From positions 1 to 51,799 of the forward strand of contig CALXVG010000008.1 of assembly GCA_944391955.1 (NCBI GenBank): DNA of 51,799 bases, in the 5' to 3' direction. The translations under genes were made by a program, and so were the position numbers. Below are positions 45,483 through 51,799 of this stretch, piece by piece (position 1 is the first letter of the stretch; each line of letters opens with the position of its first letter). Source of the DNA: an uncultured Clostridia bacterium (GTDB lineage Bacteria; Bacillota; Clostridia; TANB77; CAG-508). The notes under the pieces were generated by a model. The model was not told the origin of the DNA and made no database searches. It saw nothing but the letters and a program-made list of their open reading frames with translations.

Positions 45483-46859
45483 ATGTCAACAATAGCAGCA
45501 ATTTCGACTGCACCAGGAATAGGTGGTATAGGAATTATAAGAATGAGTGGAGAAAAATGTTTTGAAATATTAGAAAAAATATTTATACAAAAAAATCCAC
45601 AACCAATAGAAGAAATTGAAGGATATAAAATAAAATATGGAAAAATAGTTAATCCTAAAACAAATAAAATAATTGATGAAGTTTTAGTTTCTTATTTTAA
45701 AGAGCCTAAGAGCTATACTTCTGAAAACATGTGTGAAATTAATTCACATGGGGGAATAGTTGTATTAAGAGAAATTTTAGAAATTTGTTTGTCTTGTGGA
45801 GCTGTTTTAGCAGAACCAGGAGAGTTTTCTAAAAGAGCTTTTTTGAATGGTAGAATTGACTTAACTCAGGCAGAAGCAATTATAGATTTAATTAATGCTA
45901 AATCAAAAATAGAGGCACAAGAATCGGCAAATCAACTAGAAGGATATCTTTCAAAAAAAATAGAGGAAATAAGAAAAATTTTATTAGATTTAATGGTAGA
46001 TATTGAAGCTAATATAGACTATCCAGAATATGATATTGAAGAAATTTCTTACAAAAAAGCTGAAGATACTTTATTGATAGTAGAAAATAAATTAATAAAT
46101 TTATCTAAAACATTTGAAAATGGCAAAATAATTAAAGAAGGAATAAAATTAGCAATTATAGGAAGTCCTAATGCAGGAAAATCTTCTTTATTAAATAAAA
46201 TTTTAAAAGAAGATAGAGCAATTGTAACAGATATAGAAGGTACTACAAGAGATTTAATAGAGGAACAAATTATAGTAGAAGGAATTCCTTTTAAAATTGT
46301 AGATACAGCTGGAATTCGTGAAACAGATAATAAAATAGAAAAGATAGGAATAGAAAAATCAAAAAAAGCAGCATTGCAAAGTGATGTAATTATTGCTGTT
46401 TTTGATAATTCTAAACAATTACAACCACAAGATAAAGAAATAATAGAAATAATAAAAAATAAGAAAGCTATTATTGTTTTTAATAAAATAGATTTGAATG
46501 TGGACAAATTATCACAAGATGAAGAAATAAAAAAATTAAACAAAAAAATTATATATATATCAGCAAAAAATGATATAGGAATAGAAGAAATTTATAAAGA
46601 ATTAGGGAAAATGTTTGAATTAAATGATTTTGAATTAGGTAATGATGTTTTAATAACAAATATTAGACATCAAGATTTAATAAAAAAAGCAATTATATCA
46701 ACAAAAGAATCTATTGAAGAGTTAAGAAAACAAGAAGCAATAGATATAATTTCTATAAAAATAAAAGAAATTTTAGAAAATTTAGGAGAAATAACAGGAA
46801 ATAATGTTTCAGAAGATTTAATAAATAGTATTTTTTCTAAGTTTTGTTTGGGAAAATAA
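45483..46859 (+). CDS. mnmE: tRNA modification GTPase MnmE
   Basis: With MnmG it makes the cmnm5 modification on wobble uridines. The 458-residue protein has the tetrahydrofolate-binding N-domain (A-A-I-S-T-A-P-G-I-G-G-I-G), a helical domain, an inserted G-domain (P-loop G-S-P-N-A-G-K-S, D-T-A-G-I-R-E, N-K-I-D) and the C-terminal C-L-G-K that carries the catalytic Cys. AAAGGAA precedes ATG 45483. mnmG follows immediately, the usual pair. Confidence 0.97.
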   Translation: MSTIAAISTAPGIGGIGIIRMSGEKCFEILEKIFIQKNPQPIEEIEGYKIKYGKIVNPKTNKIIDEVLVSYFKEPKSYTSENMCEINSHGGIVVLREILEICLSCGAVLAEPGEFSKRAFLNGRIDLTQAEAIIDLINAKSKIEAQESANQLEGYLSKKIEEIRKILLDLMVDIEANIDYPEYDIEEISYKKAEDTLLIVENKLINLSKTFENGKIIKEGIKLAIIGSPNAGKSSLLNKILKEDRAIVTDIEGTTRDLIEEQIIVEGIPFKIVDTAGIRETDNKIEKIGIEKSKKAALQSDVIIAVFDNSKQLQPQDKEIIEIIKNKKAIIVFNKIDLNVDKLSQDEEIKKLNKKIIYISAKNDIGIEEIYKELGKMFELNDFELGNDVLITNIRHQDLIKKAIISTKESIEELRKQEAIDIISIKIKEILENLGEITGNNVSEDLINSIFSKFCLGK

Positions 46860-46871
46860 GAGGTGAGATAT

Positions 46872-48755
46872 ATGAATTATAATGCCGGAGATTATGATGT
46901 AGCAGTAATTGGAGCAGGTCATGCAGGATGTGAAGCAGCACTTGCATGTGCACGAAAAGGACATAAAACTTTATTATTTTCAATAACACTAGAAAATATA
47001 GCAAATATGCCATGTAATCCTAATATAGGAGGTACTTCAAAAGGGCATTTGGTTAGAGAGATAGATGCTCTAGGTGGAGAAATGGGAAAAAATATAGATA
47101 AATCTTTTATACAGTCAAAAATGTTAAATAAATCAAAAGGACCAGCAGTATATTCTTTGCGAGCTCAAGCAGATAGAAAAAAATATCAAAGAGAAATGAA
47201 ACATACTCTTGAAAAACAAGAAAACTTATTTATAAAACAAGCAGAGATTGTGGATATAAAAGTAGAAAATGGTAAAGTTTGTGCTGTTGAAACAAATATA
47301 GGAGCAATTTATAATGTAAAAGCAGTAATTTTAGCAACAGGAACATATTTAAAGGGAAAAATATATATTGGAGAAGTAAATTTTGAAAGTGGGCCAGATG
47401 GTGTATTTCCAGCAAATAAATTGTCAGAATGTTTAAAAAAATTAGGAATTGAAATTGTTAGATTTAAAACAGGAACACCCGCAAGAGTAAATAAAAACAG
47501 CATTGATTTTTCTAAAATGACAATACAAGAAGGAGATGAAAAAATAATACCATTTTCATTTGAAAATGATAATTTGAATATTGAACAAGTAGCATGTTAT
47601 CTTACTTACACAAATGAGAAAACCCATGAAATAATAAGAAAAAATTTACATAGATCACCATTATATGCAGGTGAAATAGAGGGAACAGGTCCAAGATATT
47701 GTCCATCAATAGAAGATAAGGTTGTTAGATTTAGTGATAAAGAAAAACATCAGATTTTTATAGAACCAATGGGACTTGATACTGAAGAAATGTATGTTCA
47801 AGGAATGAGTTCTTCATTACCAGAAGATGTACAAATAGCAATGTATAGAACAATACCAGGATTAGAAAAAGTCCAATTTACGAGGCCAGCATATGCTATT
47901 GAATATGATTGTATAGAACCATCTCAATTAAAACTCTCATTAGAATTAAAAAAGATTAAAGGAATGTTTTTTGCAGGACAAATAAATGGAACATCAGGCT
48001 ATGAAGAAGCTGCTGCACAGGGTATTATTGCAGGAATTAATGCAGCACTTCAAATAGAAGAAAGAGAACCTATAATTTTACATCGTTCAGATGCATATAT
48101 AGGAGTTTTAATAGATGATATTGTTACAAAAGGAACTAATGAACCATATAGAATGATGACTTCAAGAGCAGAATATAGGTTGCTATTAAGACAAGATAAT
48201 GCAGACATGAGATTAACCCAAATAGGATATGAAGTAGGATTAATATCAAAGGAAAAATACGATAAATTTTTGGCAAAAAAAGAAAATATAGAAAAAGAAA
48301 TAAAAAGATTAAGAAAAACCATTATAAAACCAACAGCAAAGGTGAATGAGTTTTTAGAAAAAAACAATTCATCTCAACTAAAAAATGGTATAAAATTAAT
48401 AGAATTATTAAAAAGAACAGAACTTAATTATGAGATTTTAGGAGAAATTGACAATCAAAGACCGATATTATCATCTGCAGAACAGGAAGAGGTAGAAATA
48501 GAGGTTAAATATGAAGGTTATATTAAATTACAATTAGCCCAAGTGGAAAAATTTAAAAAATTGGAAAATAAAATATTACCAGAAAATATAGATTATTTAA
48601 ATTTAAAAGGAATTAGTTTAGAAGCAAGACAAAAATTAGATAAATATAAACCAACATCAATAGGACAAGCATCAAGAATTTCTGGAATATCTCCAGCAGA
48701 TATATCTGTATTACTTATATACTTAGAACAAAATAAAAATTTTAAGAAAGGTTAA
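46872..48755 (+). CDS. mnmG: tRNA uridine-5-carboxymethylaminomethyl enzyme MnmG (GidA)
   Basis: The FAD-dependent partner of MnmE, 627 residues. The FAD-binding [10 protein letters not shown] is near residue 14, [14 protein letters not shown] at about 50, and the GidA phrase [11 protein letters not shown] in the middle. ATG 46872 is chosen because GAGGTG lies 6 bases upstream; the frame is open from a GTG at 46863. It ends 3 bases before rsmG. Confidence 0.97.
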   Translation: MNYNAGDYDVAVIGAGHAGCEAALACARKGHKTLLFSITLENIANMPCNPNIGGTSKGHLVREIDALGGEMGKNIDKSFIQSKMLNKSKGPAVYSLRAQADRKKYQREMKHTLEKQENLFIKQAEIVDIKVENGKVCAVETNIGAIYNVKAVILATGTYLKGKIYIGEVNFESGPDGVFPANKLSECLKKLGIEIVRFKTGTPARVNKNSIDFSKMTIQEGDEKIIPFSFENDNLNIEQVACYLTYTNEKTHEIIRKNLHRSPLYAGEIEGTGPRYCPSIEDKVVRFSDKEKHQIFIEPMGLDTEEMYVQGMSSSLPEDVQIAMYRTIPGLEKVQFTRPAYAIEYDCIEPSQLKLSLELKKIKGMFFAGQINGTSGYEEAAAQGIIAGINAALQIEEREPIILHRSDAYIGVLIDDIVTKGTNEPYRMMTSRAEYRLLLRQDNADMRLTQIGYEVGLISKEKYDKFLAKKENIEKEIKRLRKTIIKPTAKVNEFLEKNNSSQLKNGIKLIELLKRTELNYEILGEIDNQRPILSSAEQEEVEIEVKYEGYIKLQLAQVEKFKKLENKILPENIDYLNLKGISLEARQKLDKYKPTSIGQASRISGISPADISVLLIYLEQNKNFKKG

Positions 48756-48758
48756 AAA

Positions 48759-49478
48759 ATGGATTTTGAAAATTTTAGAAAAGAAATAAAAATTTATTGT
48801 AGTAAAATCAATATAGAAATAAAAATAAAAGAATTAGAGAATCTATATCAATTTATGAATTTATTAATAGAAAAAAATAAACAAATAAATTTGACAGCAA
48901 TAATAGAAGAAAAGGATATTATTTTAAAACATTTTATTGATTCTATAATAATTCAAAATAGTATAAAAGATTCGAATAATATTATAGATGTTGGCACAGG
49001 TGCAGGATTTCCAGGAATTCCTTTAAAAATTATAAATGAGGAAAAAAGATTTGTTTTATTAGATTCTTTAAATAAAAGAGTGAACTTTCTAAATGAAGTA
49101 ATTAGTAGTTTAAATTTAAAAAAAGTAGAAGCAATACATTTTCGTGCAGAAGAGGCTGGTCAAAAAGAAGAATATAGAGAAAAATTTGATATTGTATTAT
49201 CAAGAGCTGTTTCAAGATTAAATACATTGGCAGAATATATGCTACCCTTTACAAAAGTAGGAGGAAAATGTATTTGTTTAAAAGGTCCTAACATGAAGGA
49301 AGAGTTAGAAGAAGCAAAAAATGCCATTGAAATTTTAGGAGGAAAAATAGAAAAAACAGAAGAATATTATTTACCAGAAAGCGATATAGGAAGAACAATA
49401 ATAGTAATAAATAAAGTGAAACATTTACCGAACAAATATCCGCGAAAAGCAGGAGTACCAAGCAATAGACCATTGTAG
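48759..49478 (+). CDS. rsmG: 16S rRNA (guanine-527-N7) methyltransferase RsmG
   Basis: A 239-residue SAM-dependent methyltransferase (GidB) that methylates G527 of 16S rRNA. The SAM motif D-V-G-T-G-A-G-F-P-G-I-P is at about 80-91, followed by L-L-D-S-L-N-K-R and S-R-A-V-S. The C-terminal Y-P-R-K-A-G-V-P is characteristic. It is the last gene of the mnmE-mnmG-rsmG run; a terminator and the parAB operon follow. Confidence 0.96.
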   Translation: MDFENFRKEIKIYCSKINIEIKIKELENLYQFMNLLIEKNKQINLTAIIEEKDIILKHFIDSIIIQNSIKDSNNIIDVGTGAGFPGIPLKIINEEKRFVLLDSLNKRVNFLNEVISSLNLKKVEAIHFRAEEAGQKEEYREKFDIVLSRAVSRLNTLAEYMLPFTKVGGKCICLKGPNMKEELEEAKNAIEILGGKIEKTEEYYLPESDIGRTIIVINKVKHLPNKYPRKAGVPSNRPL

Positions 49479-49485
49479 AAAACCA

Positions 49486-49514
49486 GTTTCACAAAGAACT
49501 GAAACCGTGAAACA
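49486..49514. promoter_or_regulatory. ParS-like split inverted repeat
   Basis: GTTTCAC (49486-49492) and GTGAAAC (49507-49513, extended to CGTGAAACA at 49506-49514) are the two half-sites of the Firmicute parS consensus, here separated by 14 bases instead of adjoining. A lone GTGAAACA is also at 49416-49423. Being just upstream of parAB, they could be a degenerate ParB site, or chance. Confidence 0.3.
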
Positions 49515-49530
49515 CTTGATATAAGCGAAG

Positions 49531-49577
49531 TTTACTGTCAGACAAAATGATTTTACTGACAGTAAATTTTTGCTATT
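49531..49577 (+). terminator. Terminator of the mnmE-mnmG-rsmG run
   Basis: An 11-bp stem TTTACTGTCAG/CTGACAGTAAA (arms 49531-49541 and 49556-49566) is followed by TTTTTGCTATTTTTT. Confidence 0.85.
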
Positions 49578-49657
49578 TTTTGAAAATTTTTATTATATTA
49601 TATTGACTTTTATATTAAAAAATTATATCATGTATATATTATTTAGGAGGGATTAAG

Positions 49658-50437
49658 TTGAGCAAAATTATAGCAATTGTTAATCAGAAAGGCGGAGTAG
49701 GAAAAACTACTACTGCAGTAAACATGAGTGCAGCATTAGCTTTAAAAGGAAAAAAAGTATTACTAATAGATGAAGATCCTCAAGGAAATGCCACAAGTGG
49801 AGTAGGAATAGAAAAAAACAAACAAAAATCAATATATGATGTACTTGTTGGAGATGCTACTTTTGAAGAAACTATTGTAAAAACAAATGTAAAAAATTTA
49901 TATATTTGCCCTTCGAATATTAATTTGGCTGGAGCAGAAGTTGAACTTGTTAATATGATTTCTAGAGAAATGAAAATGAAAGAAAAAATAGAAGAAATAA
50001 AAGAAAGTTTCAACTATATTATTATAGATTGTCCACCATCATTAGGCTTGTTAACTATAAATGCTTTAACTGCAGCAAATTCAATAATAATACCAATTCA
50101 ATGTGAATATTATGCACTTGAAGGTGTTGGACAACTAATGAATACAGTTAATTTAATAAAAAAACAACTTAATAAAGACTTATACATCGAAGGTGTAATA
50201 CTTACAATGAGTGATGTTAGAACAAATATTTCTAATCAAGTAGTAAGTGAAGTTAAACAATATTTTAAAGATAATGTATATAAAACAGTAATACCTAGAA
50301 ATGTTAAATTAAGTGAGGCCCCAAGCTATGGTATGCCTATAAATGTATATGCACCAAGATCAAAAGGGGCAAAATGCTATGATAAATTAGCAAATGAATT
50401 AGTAAAATCTAAGAAAAAAGTAATCAAGGAGGAATAA
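49658..50437 (+). CDS. parA: Chromosome-partitioning ATPase ParA/Soj
   Basis: A 259-residue deviant-Walker ATPase: N-Q-K-G-G-V-G-K-T-T-T at about 9-19, I-D-E-D-P-Q-G-N, and I-I-D-C-P-P-S-L-G. It acts with ParB in origin segregation and, in relatives, regulates DnaA and sporulation entry. The start is TTG 49658, with AGGAGG 7 bases upstream. Short chromosomal type without an N-terminal HTH. parB follows by 3 bases. Confidence 0.96.
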   Translation: MSKIIAIVNQKGGVGKTTTAVNMSAALALKGKKVLLIDEDPQGNATSGVGIEKNKQKSIYDVLVGDATFEETIVKTNVKNLYICPSNINLAGAEVELVNMISREMKMKEKIEEIKESFNYIIIDCPPSLGLLTINALTAANSIIIPIQCEYYALEGVGQLMNTVNLIKKQLNKDLYIEGVILTMSDVRTNISNQVVSEVKQYFKDNVYKTVIPRNVKLSEAPSYGMPINVYAPRSKGAKCYDKLANELVKSKKKVIKEE

Positions 50438-50440
50438 AAA

Positions 50441-51289
50441 GTGGCAAAAAATACAGGTTTAGGAAAAGGTTTAAATGCTTTATTTTCAACAAACATAGCA
50501 GAAGAAGAGAAAATTAAAGAAGGGGAAAATATTGTAAATTTAAAATTAATAGATGTTGAACCAAATAAAAATCAACCGAGAATTAGATTTGATGATGAAA
50601 AAATTGAAGAATTATCAAATTCAATTAAAGAATATGGTGTTATACAACCAATTATAGTAACAAAAAAAGATAATTATTATCAAATTGTTGCAGGAGAAAG
50701 AAGATGGAGAGCATCTAAAAAAGCAGGATTAACTGAAATACCAGCAATAATAAGAAATTATTCAGAACAAAAAAATAATGAAGTTGCATTAATAGAAAAT
50801 ATTCAAAGAGAGGATTTAAATCCAATTGAAAAAGCAAGAGCATTAAGAGAAATTATAGATAAATATGGAATGAAACAACAAGAATTAGCTGATAAATTGG
50901 GTTTAAGTAGAAGTGGAATTGCTAATACAATGAGAATTCTTAATTTAGACAAAAGAGTTATAGACTTAGTATTACAAGGAAAAATAACAGAAGGACATTG
51001 TAGAAGTTTATTAGCAATAGAAGATCCAGACAAACAATACCAAGCAGCTTTATATATTGTTGAAACAGGAGATAGTGTAAGAGAAGTAGAAAAACAAATG
51101 AAAATAAAGAAAAAAGTAGTAACCAAAGAAGAAAGTAGATATGAACCAATTTATAGAGAAATAGAGGATTCATTTAGAAATTTCTTTGGTTCAAAAGTAA
51201 AATTAAATGCAGGAAAAAGAGCAGGAAAAATCATAATTCAATATAGTTCTAGTGAGGAATTGAATAGAATTTTAGATAAAATAAAATAA
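50441..51289 (+). CDS. parB: Chromosome-partitioning protein ParB/Spo0J
   Basis: The 282-residue protein starts at GTG 50441 after AAGGAGG. It has the N-terminal ParA-activating K-G-L-N-A-L-F, the CTP-binding N-Q-P-R and G-E-R-R-W-R-A, the N-I-Q-R-E-D-L-N-P-I-E-K-A stretch, and a helix-turn-helix (Q-E-L-A-D-K-L-G-L-S-R-S). The C-terminal dimer domain is present. ParB loads at parS sites and recruits SMC near the origin. Confidence 0.96.
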   Translation: MAKNTGLGKGLNALFSTNIAEEEKIKEGENIVNLKLIDVEPNKNQPRIRFDDEKIEELSNSIKEYGVIQPIIVTKKDNYYQIVAGERRWRASKKAGLTEIPAIIRNYSEQKNNEVALIENIQREDLNPIEKARALREIIDKYGMKQQELADKLGLSRSGIANTMRILNLDKRVIDLVLQGKITEGHCRSLLAIEDPDKQYQAALYIVETGDSVREVEKQMKIKKKVVTKEESRYEPIYREIEDSFRNFFGSKVKLNAGKRAGKIIIQYSSSEELNRILDKIK

Positions 51290-51381
51290 TTATGTAAATT
51301 AAAACAACTTTATAAATATAAGTTTAACATCTGGTTAAAATAAATACATTAGAGGTTTTTATATTAAATTTATAAAAATAC

Positions 51382-51410
51382 TTGACTTTTGGGCTTTCGC
51401 ATGTTAAACT
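51382..51410 (+). promoter_or_regulatory. Promoter of the tRNA-Ser pair
   Basis: TTGACT (51382-51387), a 17-base spacer and TAAACT (51405-51410) precede the first tRNA by 18 bases. Confidence 0.55.
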
Positions 51411-51428
51411 TATATTTGTTGTTAATAT

Positions 51429-51520
51429 GGAGAGGTGGTCGAGTTGGTTTAAGGCACCAGTCTTGAAAATTGGCATGGGTTTGTAGCCCATCGTGGGTTC
51501 GAATCCCACCCTCTCCGCCA
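51429..51520 (+). tRNA. tRNA-Ser (UGA)
   Basis: A 92-nt class II tRNA with acceptor stem GGAGAGG/CCTCTCC, discriminator G, and encoded CCA. The anticodon loop has TGA at 51464-51466; the long variable arm (ATGGGTTTGTAGCCCAT) is characteristic of serine tRNA; the T loop is GGTTCGAATCC. Reads UCA and, by wobble, other UCN codons. Confidence 0.95.
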
Positions 51521-51525
51521 AAAAA

Positions 51526-51556
51526 AGAAGCTCCTCTACAAATTAGAGGAGCTTCT
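51526..51556 (-). terminator. Reverse-facing terminator-like hairpin between two tRNAs
   Basis: A perfect 12-bp stem (arms 51526-51537 and 51545-51556). On the plus strand no T run follows; on the minus strand five to six T follow. It may block antisense transcription into the first tRNA, or act as a processing signal. Confidence 0.5.
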
Positions 51557-51570
51557 AATATATCCATGAT

Positions 51571-51662
51571 GGAGAGTTGTCTGAGTTGGTTTAAGGTGCC
51601 AGTCTCGAAAATTGGTGTAGGAGAAAATCTTACCGTGGGTTCAAATCCCACACTCTCCGCCA
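51571..51662 (+). tRNA. tRNA-Ser (CGA)
   Basis: A 92-nt class II tRNA with acceptor stem GGAGAGT/ACTCTCC, discriminator G and encoded CCA. The anticodon CGA is at 51606-51608. The long variable arm and the GGTTCAAATCC T loop are present. Reads UCG. Close in sequence to the UGA tRNA upstream. Confidence 0.94.
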
Positions 51663-51688
51663 TTATTTAATCATTTTTAGAAAATATG

Positions 51689-51717
51689 TTGACTAAAATA
51701 TAAAAATATATTATAAT
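51689..51717 (+). promoter_or_regulatory. Promoter of the third tRNA-Ser
   Basis: TTGACT (51689-51694), a 17-base spacer and a perfect TATAAT (51712-51717) lie 13 bases before the tRNA. Confidence 0.75.
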
Positions 51718-51729
51718 AGTAAAGCATTT

Positions 51730-51799
51730 GGAGATTTACCCAAGTGGTTGAAGGGGACGGTTTGCTAAACCGTTAGGGTTGCGTAAGTGGCCGCGAGGG
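51730..51799 (+). tRNA. tRNA-Ser (GCU), cut by the window end
   Basis: Begins GGAGATT and has a D loop, an anticodon stem ACGGT/ACCGT with anticodon GCT at 51764-51766, and the start of a long variable arm. The T arm and acceptor 3' side are outside. Reads AGC/AGU. Confidence 0.9.

Noticed and set aside
51324..51663. Minus-strand frames beginning M-A-E-R-V-G-F-E-P-T across the tRNA-Ser genes
   Set aside because: They are antisense translations of tRNA-Ser. Proteins with this A-E-R-V-G-F-E-P-T start are a well-known annotation artefact.

Overview
The window is a very AT-rich piece of a chromosome from a spore-forming low-GC Firmicute, probably an uncultured or gut-type member of the Clostridia. 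The evidence is the AT-rich codon use, AGGAGG ribosome sites, two CotF-type spore coat proteins, and the gene order around the replication origin. oriC is inside the window: a cluster of DnaA boxes between dnaA and dnaN at about 41.3-41.5 kb. Genes left of dnaA run mostly on the minus strand and genes right of it on the plus strand, so most genes are co-oriented with replication.

Left end (1-6.4 kb) is accessory DNA. A minus-strand operon carries a cytosine-5 methyltransferase fused to a PD-(D/E)XK-type nuclease region, a Dam-like adenine methyltransferase, and an SMC/OLD-like ATPase with TOPRIM-like motifs. Downstream of it is a candidate structured small RNA with its own promoter and terminator, a 49-codon gene, and the first codons of a gene that leaves the window. 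Upstream of the operon is the C-terminal third of an M14 peptidase gene, as if an element had inserted into that gene. A GC-rich 88-codon orphan gene with its own promoter and terminator follows.

Region 6.5-15 kb holds an HtrA-type protease, a one-module NRPS (condensation, adenylation, carrier and reductase domains) in an operon with a membrane histidine kinase, and an M23 peptidase. Region 15.2-30.2 kb holds two CotF-like coat proteins, pcrA, pyrimidine nucleoside phosphorylase, rnhB, a prepilin-like protein, a second HtrA protease, an ECF sigma/anti-sigma pair, family-4 UDG, a CoaE-PgeF fusion, coaD, addB and an OGG-type glycosylase. DNA repair and housekeeping dominate.

Region 30.2-43 kb is the replication block: gyrA, gyrB, recF, dnaN and dnaA. 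gyrA and gyrB are separated by about 4.3 kb holding a three-gene operon (a TraC/VirB4-N-like protein, a VirB4-family ATPase, and a two-part protein of unknown function) plus a roughly 430-nt gap that looks like a plus-strand structured RNA gene ending in a terminator. This locus is the best candidate here for an undescribed system.

Region 43.1-51.3 kb is the conserved right flank of the origin: rpmH, rnpA, yidD, yidC, jag, mnmE, mnmG, rsmG, parA and parB. Three serine tRNAs (UGA, CGA, GCU) close the window; the last is cut by the right edge. All calls come from reading motifs, reading frames and spacing by eye; no database search was run.
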